64,000 nt of DNA from Jacaranda mimosifolia. Lineage: Eukaryota; Streptophyta; Magnoliopsida; Lamiales; Bignoniaceae. Each line of letters starts with the position of its first letter. Position 1 is the stretch's first letter. The stretch spans positions 31,476,690-31,540,689 of the forward strand of contig CM032118.1 in the NCBI GenBank assembly GCA_018894105.1, in the 5' to 3' direction. The notes below the pieces were generated by a model. It was given only the letters and a program-made list of their open reading frames with translations, searched no databases and was not told where the DNA came from. Positions 1 through 11,940 of the stretch are shown piece after piece. The position numbers and the translations under genes are program-made.

Positions 1-872
1 ATATAATTATACTGACAAAGTAATTAATTATTTTAATTATAAAATTATCAATACTCACATTATATAAGCTCTACAATCTTTTTTTATCCAAATATTTTAA
101 TAATTTACTTAAAAAATAAAACATAACATTTTATAAGCTCCAAAAACATTTAATAAGAAGTAGGAGCTTGTAAATTTTTTTAAATAAATTTAGTCAACCT
201 TTTTAATCCAAAATCGATATGATTTTTTCAAATCCTCCTAACTAATTTCATCAATCTCTGGACTTTTTATTAATTTTGAGTTGACTTTTTTTTCATCTCG
301 ACCTTTTATTAATTTTAAGTCGACTTTTTTCTATTAAAAGAAGTGGAGCACTCCCAACCTTTTAATTCTCAAACCAGAAATAAATTGATTCAAATAGTCC
401 TCTAAAACAACCTTAGATCACAAAGAGAAGGACTTTGGTTGAATGAATTGGACACCGAAAAGCCAACACTTATTTAAATTATATCTTAGTCCTTAAACCA
501 CTAACAATATATCACTTGCAGCTGCAAAGATTTTGCTGCAGCATCAGTGTGTATGTCTCATGGTATACTGAAAACTTTTCTTCCATTACACTATTAAAGT
601 ACTTATCAAACTGAATATCAAACTCTATTATAAAGATGATTGATTTACATATTATACTTCCTCTCGTGTTTTATAATAGCTCGTTTTTTCGATGGTCACT
701 AGCTAGCTTGCTTCCCTCTTGCATTACCATTCATTCTATTGAGATTGTACGTTGTCCTACTCCACATTGAATTCAGCCACGGACTTCGATATTGAGAGAG
801 ACAAATTATCCTTTTTTTAGATTATTTTCTTGAAGATCACTGGACCAAGAGCCTAAAAACACAAAACAATTG
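1..872. other. AT-rich non-coding flank with a MITE-like fragment
   Basis: No gene is seen. Bases 1-180 resemble the repeat at 47610-47900: both carry an AATTATAAAATTATCA stretch followed by ATAAGCTC-type and TTATCCAAA words. The window therefore seems to open inside a copy of that short AT-rich repeat. The remainder is featureless AT-rich sequence. Confidence 0.4.
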
Positions 873-1811
873 TTGGAAATTGGTCTTCTTTGAACAAATA
901 TTTAAGTAGTCTCAAAGTATTAATTTCTAAGAAATTTGTGATCATCATAAGATGCGTCGCAGGTAGATGTCAACAATGTAATTGGCCAAGACCAATTTTA
1001 AGTGAATGAGAGATTAATGGGCAAAGTAAACTACTTAATGGTTGGCTAGAGGGCTAGCAAAGAATTGGGAAGATAAGAATCTATCCCACATTGAAAGTTG
1101 AGTAAACGGTTGATCAGAATAAATAACTCAAGTGTGGAGGTCAAGGATGGTCCCTTGGGGGTACCACAAGTGTTTGGAGGAGAGAGAACCTATATGGTAG
1201 TAGGTTCAATTCAAGCCACATGCGCGTGGGTAGCGGCCAGTCGGCTGGGCTTGGGCTTGGGCCTAGCATGGCATGATGTGGTTGCGGTCTTGGGATTGAG
1301 GTTGGCTCGAATTAAATTGAATTGGGCCTCAGTTCAGTGTTAATTTTTTGGACCAAATTCAATATGGGCCCGATTCTTCGATTTTGGCCCAATTGGAAAA
1401 TTCTCCACACTCTTCAAACTTTCTACATTGGAAAAATGGCTGCTGCTTTGGAAAATCAAATGCCACTTTTGATTGCCATCTCCTAAACTATACCTTTAGC
1501 CCTTTAAATTGTTCTCGAATTTGCATCAATACATACTTGTATGAACATACAACATAGTCCAATCTAGTAACAAAAAGAGAGATTCACTGTGCTTAAGTTC
1601 AATTGGGCAGACGATTTGTAGTGATGCTATTGTTTGAAATAATCTTATATCTTGGGAGATGATAGCAAGCTTACTATAAGCACCAGTGTAGAGCTAATTT
1701 GTCTTAAAGATAGAGAGCTCCACTCTCGCCTTAATTTTCTGTTGTTGTTTGCTCACAGATTTTCTACTACCCAAATAACAATTTTAAGACGAATTACCTG
1801 TTTTTGTGATC
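873..1811 (+). repeat. Possible 5' LTR and leader of the copia element
   Basis: The stretch begins TGTTGGAAATTGG, a common copia LTR start, and contains ATCCCACATTG, a word frequent in plant LTRs. It ends directly before a copia gag reading frame. A GC-richer part (about 1200-1400) is rich in GGGCTTGGGC-like repeats. I could not match it convincingly to the LTR after the polypurine tract at 7219, and no clear primer binding site was found, so LTR status rests on position and general character. Short open frames here look spurious. Confidence 0.3.
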
Positions 1812-2707
1812 TTGGCGTCCAACCAACTTTCTGCTCCTCCAACCGCCACCGCTGCTTCTGTCATTGCATCAGTTCCTATACATATTCTAGCACACTGGGA
1901 GAGACTGAAAAAATTCACTGGGATTGACTTTAAGAAGCGGCAGTAGAAAATGCTGCTTTACCTCATAACCTTAAGCCTTGTTAGGTTCTTGAAAGAATAT
2001 GTTCTTTTTTTACCTGAAGAGGACACTGATGTCCCAAAACGGGCCTTGTTTGAGGTGAATCTCTTGGCAGTGGTTTTTGAAGCCAACATAATTGATAATA
2101 TGAGAGAATAGTGGATTGATACTGGTGCTATTTGGCACATTTGTTCTGAGAAGTATACATTCTCCACTTATACTCCTGTTACTAAAAGGAAACTGTATAT
2201 GGGAAAATTGGCAACATCTGATATTGTTGGAATGTGCAAGATCATTCTGAAGCTGACTTTTGGAAAAGAGTTGACGCTGAATGAAGTTCTTCATGTACTA
2301 GACATTCGCAAGAACTTAGTGTCAGGTTCTCTATTAGTGAAAAATAGTTTTAAGCTTGTATTCGAGTCAGATAAGTTTGTGCTTTCTAAAAATGGCTTGT
2401 TTCTAGGTAGAGGCTATGAAGCTATGTGCAGAATGGGCTATTCAAATTCAATGTAATGCTTGTAACAAAAAATGTTCATCTAAATCATAAAGCCCCTAGT
2501 TCTGCATACTTGATTGAGTGTTGTGATTTATGACATGTTAGATTAAGATATGTTAAATTTAACACTTAGCGTAGATTACTAAATTTGTAATTGCTACTTC
2601 TATTTCAAATTAATACAACTTATAAGTGTAAAATATGTGTGTAAGTCAAAATGAATAAAGCTCATTTTCGCTCAGTTGAAAGGAGAATGATGTATGCAGA
2701 AGTAATT
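1812..2707 (+). pseudogene. Ty1/copia gag-protease remnant
   Basis: One frame from 1812 to 2456 reads as the N-terminal part of a copia gag (ASNQLSAPPTA..., then a KKFTGIDFKKRQ-type motif, the KF.G.NFK.WQQKM block of the family). It runs straight into the aspartic protease segment with [11 protein letters not shown] (family: D-S/T-G-A). The rest of gag, including the zinc knuckle, is missing, so gag and protease are joined by an internal deletion. The expected start codon is TTG. In-frame TAG codons occur at 1944 (where the family has Gln) and 2109. After 2456 the gag-pre-integrase zone continues through frameshifts until it is cut at the CATAG target site of the solo LTR. Non-functional. Confidence 0.75.
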
Positions 2708-2712
2708 CATAG

Positions 2713-4536
2713 TGACAATGGTGGGATTGAAGTATAAAGGGATTAGGCTCTCGCCTACTGTAGTCGACCAGAATATGTAGGGATATACATTTGGTCAAAA
2801 CTGACCGAAATCGAAAATTTTGATTTTTCAAAGTGGAAAACTAAAAACTAAACCGAATCGTGTTTGGTTCAGTTCGATTTTTAACCAAATTTGATCTGTT
2901 CGATTCGGTCTTAACTGAAATCAAGCCATTCAAAAATTGGTTCGGTTAAAACCAAACCAAAACCGGTTCAAGTCCTCTCCCACTCCTTTTTTTTTCATCC
3001 TAAAGTGGTATCACTTGTCGCTAACATGAGGGGGAAAATGTACTATTTTACTTCTTGAAGATCTTGATAAGACTCATAAAAAATTTAAATTGGATTCTTT
3101 GTTTTTTTGGTACTAAAAAGTGTGACAAAAATTTGTTTGATAACAAATATTTGATTTTAGGTAGAGAATTTGAATTAAATTACTTATTCTTTTGGTATCA
3201 AAAAGTTTGTTTGATAAAAAAAAATTTGTGTTATAACAGATTTGAATTGAATGAATATTTGGTACCAACATGTTTGATAAAATGAATTTTGATATATTTT
3301 GTAATAAGATGATAAAGTCAATTTTATTTTAAAAATAATGATATTATAATATAATTTTCTTTCTTCCTTCTCTAATTTTACCTTTATTTTCCCTTAATTA
3401 TTTCACCTTATAAAAAACTTCTCTTTTTATTTATACCAAAAACTTAAAAATCCATTAAGATTTATATTATTTTAAAAATTAGATCTATTTATCTTAGACT
3501 TAAAAAATTAATAAAAAATAAAAAATTTACTAAAACTACTAGAACATAACAAGAGGTATTCTACACTTATATTATTGATGTAGACCTTTGAATAATGATG
3601 CTTAAAAAAATAAAATAAAAGGACCAAATCAGTTTTTGATTCGGCTAATCGAACTAAACCATTTTTTTTATTTTTGGTTTGGTTTCAGTTTACCGAATAA
3701 AAAAATCAAATCGAATCGAAAATTAAATCTTTTTAAGGTATAAAATCAAAAACTGAACCGAACACACTTTGGTTTGGTTCGGTTCGGTTTGACTTTTTCA
3801 GTTTTCGATTAGTTCAGTCGGTTTTTATTTTTTTTCACACCCGTAGGAACATAGACTAAAAATGAATACTTGGATGGGAGTGGGTCAAATCCTGCAACCA
3901 ATCAGCACACCCCTCGACTAAGGTACTCTGACACTCAAATCAATATAAATCGACCAAAATATGGAGTGGCAGAGTGAGTGACAAAGTTATAGTGAACGTA
4001 CCTCTATTAGTGGTTGCAATAGGGTATTTATAGTCTCTCGTAAGAGATCAAAATATCTGTGATGCCCCTGATCATGCAGTGAGGTCCTTTGTCCATTTCA
4101 GAGGACCTTTAGGTATCTCCAGCATGGAAACCTTCTCCGTGTGGTGTGTCACCCTTCATTCTGAGATATTAAGGAGATCTTCGCATTCAATGCAGAGGCA
4201 CGCATGCTATCATCGTGTTTAATGAAACAGGATGGTGGTTGAGTTGTATTTAATGCAACAGTGAGTGGTGGCGTGGAACGCTTTCTATTCCTCCAGTCAA
4301 TCTCCTCTGGTCGAGCTGCTTCTCCAGTTGTGAGTCTCTTAGTCGTGCTCTAGTTGAACATGGGTCCTTTTGGTCAAGGGCCTATTAATCATATTATCTT
4401 GACCACTGTACGGTCGAATGAAGATGCTAATAACTTGCAACCCACCATGCTCTTAGGTCTGGTTGAGTATTATTGGGCATGTTGACCTGGTCGATTATTA
4501 TTGGGCCTATTGGGCTCAATTCACTTCCCCATATCA
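2713..4536 (-). mobile_element. Solo LTR of a Tat-family Ty3/gypsy element, itself interrupted
   Basis: The insertion starts TGACAATGG and ends CCATATCA, and is flanked by the perfect 5-bp duplication CATAG (2708-2712 and 4537-4541). Removing it rejoins the copia integrase reading frame (IHSD on the left, HSDICDLK on the right). Read on the minus strand the LTR starts TGATATGGG, like the LTRs at 10699 and 54719. It keeps a TATA box at the equivalent place (TATTTATA on the plus strand at 4025-4032). No internal domain is present, so it is a solo LTR left by recombination. Its apparent 1.8-kb length includes a 1.07-kb hAT-like insertion. Confidence 0.85.
2778..3845. mobile_element. Non-autonomous hAT-like element inside the solo LTR
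   Basis: The left end TAGGGATATACA and the inverted right end TACGGGTGTGA are decayed versions of the plant hAT-type terminus TAGGGGTGTGCA. Subterminal regions on both sides are dense in GGTTCGGTT and AACCGAA words in both orientations. The 8-bp flanks are AGAATATG and GGAACATA, matching at 5 of 8 positions with only transitions, as expected for an old 8-bp hAT duplication. The interior is AT-rich and encodes no transposase. The host sequence on both sides is Tat LTR. Confidence 0.65.
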
Positions 4537-4541
4537 CATAG

Positions 4542-6790
4542 TGATATCTGTGACTTGAAGTTTGTGCAAACTAGAGGTGGGAAAAGTATTTCATTACTTT
4601 TATGGATGATTGCACAAGATTATACTACGTATTCCTTTTACGAAGCAAAGATGAAACACTGGAAGCGTTTGAAGAATTCTACGTAAATTTTGGTATAATT
4701 CATCAAGCGACAACTCCTTACTCATCTCAATTAAACGGAGTTGCTGAATGTAAAAATTAAACTCTCAAGGAAATGATGAATGTTATGTTGATTAACTTTG
4801 CGTTATCTTAGAACATATAGGGGGAAGCTATTCTTTCAGCGAACTATATTTTGAATAGAATACCCCACAAAGGGAACAAAATGAAAACCCTTATAAGTTA
4901 TAGAAAGGTCATAAACCTTCCTACAAATATGTCAAAGTATGGGGGTGCTTGGCTAAGGTGGAAGTACCTAAGCCAAAATAGCAGAAAATAGGGCCTAAGA
5001 CTATTTATTGTATTTTCATCAGATATGCTCAACATAGTAGTGCCTACCGTTTCTTGGTGCATAGATCAGCAACTCTTAATATAAATGAAGGAATGATCAT
5101 TGAATCTAAGAATGCTGTATTCTTCGAAAACATTTTTCTTGTAAAGATAAAGAAGAAGCAAGTTCTCGTAAAAGAACTTTAGAAATAAAAAGTGGTTTTC
5201 AAACAAATGAAGAACTAAGACGAAGAAATAGGGTTAGAACAAAAAAACCATTTGGCCCAAACTTTCTAACTTATATGTCAAAAAATAAACCACGGACAAT
5301 TAGTGAAACATTGTCTAGTCCAGAAGTACCTTTATAGAAAGAAGCTATTAACAGTGAAATAGAGTCGATTATGCAGAATCACATGTGGAAGCTTGTTGAT
5401 CTCCCAGCAGGCCACAAACCATTGGGATGCCAGTGGATTCTTCGAAGAAAATACAAGGTCGATAGCTCATAAATACAAGGCTAGGTTGGTAGCAAAAAGG
5501 TTCAAACAAAAAGAAGGACTTGATTTCTTCAATACTTGCTCACCATCGATAAGGATCACATCTATCAAGGTGCTTATTGTAATAGCAACCTTGAATAACT
5601 TTGAAATACATCAAATGGATGTTTAAATAGATTTTTTGAATGGTGAGTTGGACAAAAAAAAATATATATAGAACAACCCAAGGGATTTGTTATCGCCAAA
5701 CAAGAAAAGAAAGTGTGCAGGCTTGTTAAGTCGTTGTACGGGCTCAAACAAGTCTCAAAACAATGGCATGAAAATTTGACAAAATAATGTTGTCAAATGG
5801 CTTTAAGATAAATGAGTGCAATAAATGCATATACATCAAAGGCACTTAAAATGAATTTGTTATAGTATGTCTATATGTTGACGTCATGCTGGTAATGGGT
5901 AGCAATCAACCTATCATTTGGATTACTAAGAAAATGCTTATGAAGCATTTTAATATGAAAGATATGGGCATAACCCACATCATGTTAGGGATAAAGATAA
6001 TTAGAATGCCTGACGGATTGATTCTAAGTCAATCCTAATATTTTGAGAGAATTCTAAAGAAATTTAATGTATATGATAGTTTTCCAATAAAACGCCCATG
6101 GATCTTAGTTAACATATGAGCAAACATATTGGTGAACCCTTATCTCAAGTGGAATAGTTGAGAATAATAGATAGTTTGATGTTTCTAACAAACTATACTC
6201 ACCTCGACATTGCGTGCTTTGTAAACAAGTTGAGTAGATTTACGAGTAACCCGGGAATATCACTAAAAGATACTGATAAGAATACTTAGATTTCTTAAGT
6301 ATACAATGCATTACGAGATGTACTACACTAGCTATCCAATTGTACTAGAAGGGTATATCAATGCTAATTGGATATCACACATGAAAGACACAAAGTCTAC
6401 AAGTGGGTATGTTTTCACCCTAGGAGGGGCTACTGTGTCCTGGAAGTCCTCTAAACAAATGTGCATAGCTTGTTCTACTATGTAGCATCAATTTATAGCA
6501 TTGGATAACGCAAGAGAAGAAGTAAAATGGCTTTGAAATTTTCTAGAGAATATTCATTGTTGGCTTAAACCAATTTCTACCATCATAATTCATTGTGATA
6601 GTCAATCGGCAATCAAAAGGGCTCAGAGTAGTTTGTATAATGGTAAATCTCGTCATCTTACATAAGTCGACGACACAATACCATAAGACAAATTGATCTC
6701 AAATGGGGTCATCTCACTTGACTATGTGAAGTCCAAGGAGAATTTAGTGAATTCGTTGACAAAAGGCCTGCCCAAAGATAAGTAAAATGC
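4542..6790 (+). pseudogene. Ty1/copia pol remnant: integrase, reverse transcriptase, RNase H
   Basis: This continues the gag-protease remnant beyond the solo LTR. Integrase begins with SDICDLKFVQTRGGK, shifts frame and resumes at TTPYSSQLNGVAE. The intervening block that normally holds the SDRGGEY catalytic Asp is absent. Reverse transcriptase is read from about 5340 (EAINSEIESIMQ, YKARLVAKRFKQKEG, HQMDV) with stops and frameshifts. At about 5874 the YVDD box reads YVDV, losing the second catalytic Asp. RNase H is visible at 6340-6720 ([26 protein letters not shown]), ending in LTKGLPKDK. The order integrase before RT identifies Ty1/copia. Non-functional. Confidence 0.85.
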
Positions 6791-7218
6791 TTGTTGAGAT
6801 GAATTGGACTAAAACCCATAAGTTTAAGAACCGACGTAGAGGATACCAAACCAAGATGATTGGAGATGTCAAGAACTTAGTTAATGGGACAACTAAGTTA
6901 TGACAGTTTGTGTAAGCGCTTAAACCCATTCATGTGACATGGAAGTGCAACCTGATAAGTGGATATGAGGCTGAGTCTCGACTCTTGAACAAAATTATGA
7001 TCGACCATTGTTCAAGTAGGTCATTTGATGCTTTTATGTTTAATTAATACATTACATAACATGCATTAACTTAAAAGTATGAGAAATATGAGAATATTTT
7101 TTGATTCATTTGAGTAATTACCTTAACAGGAGATAAGGTATAAGATAATTTACAAAGATAGTGTATCCACATGAAAGTCATTAGGGAATTTTTAGCTTTC
7201 CAAGTACTGTGGTGGGGG
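6791..7218 (+). other. Copia 3' untranslated region with polypurine tract
   Basis: Non-coding stretch between the end of RNase H and the presumed 3' LTR. It ends in the purine tract GTGGTGGGGG at 7209-7218, directly followed by TGTTTTGG. A polypurine tract next to a TG dinucleotide is the expected plus-strand priming site and LTR edge. Confidence 0.55.
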
Positions 7219-8116
7219 TGTTTTGGACCTTGTGGTAATACTTTTTGTATTTCTTCCCATTTTATGCATTTTACAAGTAGTCATTTAACTTTTTAGTCAG
7301 AAGTACTAGTTTACCTTTGTGAAATTTCAGCATATTTATATGTCCAAATTAAGAAAATTTAAAGTGAAAATAATTAAGGACACTATAGTATATCCCACAT
7401 TAGAACAATGGTGTGTGCATAAAATTAAACAATCAAAGTTTATTTTTTTAGTATAGCTTGATTGACACACTTGTATAAAAATTAGCTTAAAAGCTAGAAT
7501 TATGACTTGAGCTCTCAACTCTTTAGTGGAGCTGTGACCCTAACTAAAGGAATGTGTTACATGATTTTATCATTTAGTTGTGTTCTTAAAATAAAGAATC
7601 ATGTCTGATCAACATGATAGCATATTGCACAACTATAGATAAGAGTGCCTAGAACCAAATCAAATATAAAAAAGTATACTAACATTTTTTTGTGGACTAC
7701 ACTGTGCACTTTCACTTCACTGTTCATTTATAAAAGAGTTTCAAGTCAATTTAGTTCTCCATTCTGGTCAATTGGAGTATTGCCTTTGATTGAGAAGAGT
7801 CTTATCTTGGTAAGCTGTATGTAGAGACCTTTGGCACTACAGACGGCCAAATAAAGCCTTAAATATACTGTTGGAGCAACAAACATCGACTCATGCTTTC
7901 TATAACTTCATTTCAGGATATTCAAGTAGGTTGTTTCTTATTTCAATAATATATGTTTATGTATGTGCAGTTCATATAATTTTTATACTCTAGTTATGAG
8001 ATACATAATAAACAATGATTTATTTCTTGATTAAGTGCGTAATTTTGTATATTTAAGTCCCTTCCAAAACTTTTCATTTCAAAATTCTAATTTTATATGC
8101 ACAAATATATGTATAC
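7219..8116 (+). repeat. Probable 3' LTR of the copia element; repeat copy 1
   Basis: This follows the polypurine tract at 7209-7218. From 7331 to 8116 it is a diverged direct repeat of 12533-13356. Shared blocks include CATATTTATATG at the start, ATTGACACAC, TTAGCTTAAAAGCTAGAATTA (with small changes), and AGAATATTCAAGTAGGTTG near the end. The other copy has a comparable G-rich tract just upstream (GTGGGGGAC at 12511), suggesting both are 3' ends of one LTR family. The first 110 bp have no counterpart in copy 2. Confidence 0.55.
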
Positions 8117-10690
8117 TGTTGGAATAGTACCTCGCAAGCCAATTATATTGGCACATAAACTATTTCACTTCTGATACAATTTTGATTGAATGATATTCAT
8201 TATAAATGGCTAGTTTATCTTTATCTTATGCTTATATTACTTCACTGGCATTTAGTTGAAGCTTTTTTGATCACACAAGACTATGGGGCTTGGTCACGCA
8301 CTGGGTGGTGGTCATGAAACAAATCTTACACGATCGTGATCTTAAATTTTCCAAGTCATAGGGTCTTATGAGACGGGACATCTAAGATCAGGATAGACTT
8401 GCACTAACGATGCATAAATTCAAGGGTTGGATATTGCTACGTTTATGAGTAATCTATATGAGATATGAGTGCATGTTAGTGGGTGCTTGTTAGAGAACAA
8501 GTTCACTGAAGGCCTACTCAGAGAATTCACTAGATAGCCGTAATGGCAAGTTGGTAGTGGCAAGTTCTCCAGGTTATGCTAGTGCATATTATTAGTCCTT
8601 TGACTTGAGGATCTATGGTAACCTTGTGTTTAGGTCCTCACGCTTTGACTCTTCCGTGACCACTTAGTGGGTCTTTCGAATTGAGGTTGGGTGTGAGTTA
8701 CTTAGATATGGAGGTTTGTGAGATCCAAGATAGGATCCGACTCATCATCCTTGTGAAGGGCGAGTACATCTCCCATGTATTCTATAATGAAAGATTCCAA
8801 AAAATCCTTGCGCAAGGTGGTATGACAATTTGGAAAAGGGGTTTTCCAAAGATGAGGTTATAAAGGGGAATCGAACATTGGAATAGAGACATAGCATCAA
8901 GGTTATTAGAGAGTTGACAAATGTCTTGTCCTAGGTCTCTTTCGAGATATAGGAGACGGAAGGACCGTATTTACATGGTAAGCATAGAGCTAGAATGGTT
9001 CTCCAAAAGCATTCATTTCAGCTAATTAGTTGGGCTTCATGGGTTTAAGGTTGGACATCGACCATAGAGATTGAACACTCTTCAATTAATGAGATTAATT
9101 GAATTGAGTCATTGGTTTAAAAGAGTTTAGACTAATGTGAATATATGATATTCAATAAATCACAAGAGTTATGAGCCCATGTCCAATAAATGGTAGAACA
9201 TAATGGATCACACATAAAAGTCAATTGGAAATCCTACTTGATGAAGAGGAATTTTCTAAGAGTTATAAAATTTCCACCTTAACCAATTTTTAGAGGTAAA
9301 CGGTTGACTAAATTGTTGGTCATCTTGGCTTGATCAATTTAATTGTTAAATTAATCTAAGTAATTTAACGAGTTAAATTAGACCAATTAAATTAAGGACT
9401 CAGTTTAATTTAATTAGTACCACTTGACTGTCAATTGGTCAAGTTAATTTAAGGAGTTAAGTTAACAATGACTATCTTAGAAAGTTAAGCTAATTGCCTT
9501 AATAGTTAAGTCAAAGGTTAATTAATTAAACTAAAATGAAGAATCAATTTTGGAGGGAAAATTCAAATGAAATGTTCATCTGGTGTGAATTAGAATTTAT
9601 TTGGATGACATTTCATTGGATGAAATGGGGATTCCAAATGAAATTCAAATTCACATTTAATTCACATATAACTTGCTTGAAAGTTGGCAAGCAAGTGGCG
9701 CCAACCTTGAGCAAGGTGTGATGCCACCTAAGCATCACATCTTCCCTCCATCTATATATAGATATAGAGGGTGGCCGACCACATGTATGTGATGCACAAG
9801 AATATTTAGATCTAATTATTAGATTCCCTCATTCCTTCCGATTTTTCATGTGTCACAGTTTCTTCATCTCCTACCTCCAAAATGAGTCTTCATCCTCTCA
9901 TATCTCTTCTTTGTCCTCCAACTAACATAGGAGAGATTTGGATTGTTCATTAGTTTGTGGATCTTATCATTAGAGGCAAAATAATTGAATTGCTAGCCTT
10001 TTGGAGATCCTCTGTTTGGGTAGAAATTTATAGGTGCTACTGGAGTGCCCTCTGGAGTTTTGATTCGGCTGAAAATTTTCCTGTTGCTTCATCAAGGCGT
10101 TGTTGATTTCTAGTTCAAATTTAAGCCAATTTTGATGAGTTTTGGTTGGGCAAAAGTTCTCCACAATCTGCTGCGACAGGAAGAGACTGCATTGAATCGT
10201 TCAACCATCTCTTCACATCTTTGGTTGGAATTTTCTTTTAAGGTAATTTTCTGACCTAAATCTACTTTATACACATGAATTAGATCCTTGGGGAGGTGTG
10301 ATGAAGTTAGATTTCAGTTTTTAAATATTTTATAATTGGATCCTTGGCTCACGCCTTTCTTCACATACATCTTATTATTTCCTAATAATTTTAAGGCTTT
10401 ATTTGATCTCCAATGTATGTTACACTTGAGTAAAATTATGACATATAGGGTTAAGTATCTTTTGGTTAAGGATTTTGTACAATTTGGTTTTTTTTTTTTT
10501 TTGGTGATAATCTTGCTGTAATTATTAAATAATTTTACGTTTCTGATTAATAGAAGAAACTTTTTGTTCACTATTTATTTGTAGTTTGCTGTATGAAATT
10601 CTATCTAGTTGTTTAATTACACAAGATATATATATGTATATATTAATTGTGTGCTTATATGACCTTTGTCTTTTAATTTTAATTGGCTTA
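8117..10690 (+). repeat. Large LTR-like repeat, copy 1
   Basis: It starts TGTTGGAATAG directly after repeat copy 1. The part 8680-9900 is homologous to the inverted sequence at about 40190-41345. In both, ATCCTTGCGCAAGG is followed by a TTTGGAAA...TTTCCAAAG block, and about 530 bp further on by alternating TTTAATTTAATTGG/TTAAATTAG words. No coding capacity was recognised. The pattern (TGTTGG start, TATATATAGATATAGAGG at about 9753, C/T-rich leader after 9820) suits a long copia LTR. The right boundary is uncertain; it may end near 10260 or run to the Tat solo LTR at 10699. Confidence 0.45.
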
Positions 10691-10698
10691 ATGTAGAT

Positions 10699-11430
10699 TG
10701 ATATGGGATGGCCCAATAGGACCAGCCCATAGACTATCGACCCAAGAGTACATCATAGGCCCACCTTATCATTCGAACACACATACATTGTTATCCTTGA
10801 TTGAACTCTTATACTCTTTTCTAATGGCACACTAAACAACACTGTGAGCCGAACGTTGACGCTCGAGTCTCCCGACTGGAGTGTTTGACTGCTGTTCTGC
10901 CTTTGTCAACCTCACCTGGAGCCAACACTGAGGTCGACTTACTTACAGGCGGCATGCCTCCTCATTAATGGTGCATGCCAACCCATTATTGCCCCTATTG
11001 CAGCACCGGGCAGGAGGCGCACTCCCAGTGTACTATTCTACCCCTGAAAGCTGGAGGTGAAGCCACCTGGAATAGTACAGAAATAGGAGATGACCTAAAG
11101 CTCCTCATGCAATGACAAGAGCCCTTTCTGCATGTTAAGGGCATTTCAGACAAATCCTTCACCAAGGCTATAAATACCCTATTTCCAGCCCCTTTGAAGG
11201 TATGCCATTCTGTACTAAAAAGCCCTCACTTTGCTACTCATCTTATCTGATCATTCTCATACTAACTTGAGCGTTGGAGTGTCATAGCCAAGGGCACCTC
11301 GGCTAGCCTGACGTTTGCTCGTGGTTGCAGGACTCAGCCCAAGTCTCGTGTAGCTCATTTATTTGACCAGACATGTAGATTTACCTAGATTCCATCCCAA
11401 TCCAGTTATATATAATCTTTACTCTCATCA
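10699..11430 (+). mobile_element. Solo LTR of the Tat family, sense orientation
   Basis: It starts TGATATGGGATGG and ends TTACTCTCATCA, matching the terminal sequences of the LTR beside the Tat polypurine tract (54719-55536, read on the minus strand). The 5-bp flanks are TAGAT (10694-10698) and CAGAT (11431-11435), a target duplication with one change. A TATA box TATAAATA lies at 11169-11176, followed by a pyrimidine-rich leader. No internal domain is attached. The LTR is richer in GC than its surroundings. Confidence 0.8.
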
Positions 11431-11639
11431 CAGATTGTTTGGATAAACGTGTATCAATTATATGTATTTTCTAGTCTTGAAAATTTAACTCTATTTTCTG
11501 ATCTTATCCTGTTCGAAAATAATTTATGTTTATTTTTAAAAGCATTTGTTAGGCTACAATATTTTATATTATGAATATCTGTGTTGTAATTTAGAAAAAG
11601 TGTAGACTATTCTATATTGAAATTTCTTTTTGACTGTTA

Positions 11640-11940
11640 TTAAGTGTTAACTCTGTCAAAGGTCATTTTTGAATTAGATGCACAAATTGTGGTGAATGCA
11701 GTTTTATATGATGTAGTGGATAATTCATATTTTGGGTTGGTTATTTGGGATTGTAAGAGTATTTTATCATAAATTATTAGTTGTAAGGTTCAATTTGTTC
11801 GCGTTTAGCGAATAAGCGGCTCACTTTGTTGCTAGAATTGTTGTTTCTATGCTTGAACCTGGTGTATCGGAAGATCATATTCCCTCATTCCTCACTAATG
11901 TTCTTATTTCTGATTTGGAATGAAATTCTCATTTTAGAGT
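11640..11940 (+). pseudogene. RNase H (LINE / RVT_3-type) fragment
   Basis: Across two to three frames the sequence reads as the C-terminal half of a plant RNase H-like domain. It has an ELDAQIVVNAV block, then FGLVIWDCKSIL, then VQFVR, and after a frame change AAHFVAR followed by a short hydrophobic tail. This order (E.D...V.NA, I.DC..IL, V.RR.N..AH..A) is that of RNase H domains at the end of plant LINE ORF2 and in related host proteins. One in-frame stop and at least one frameshift make it dead. No LINE reverse transcriptase was found upstream. Confidence 0.55.
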
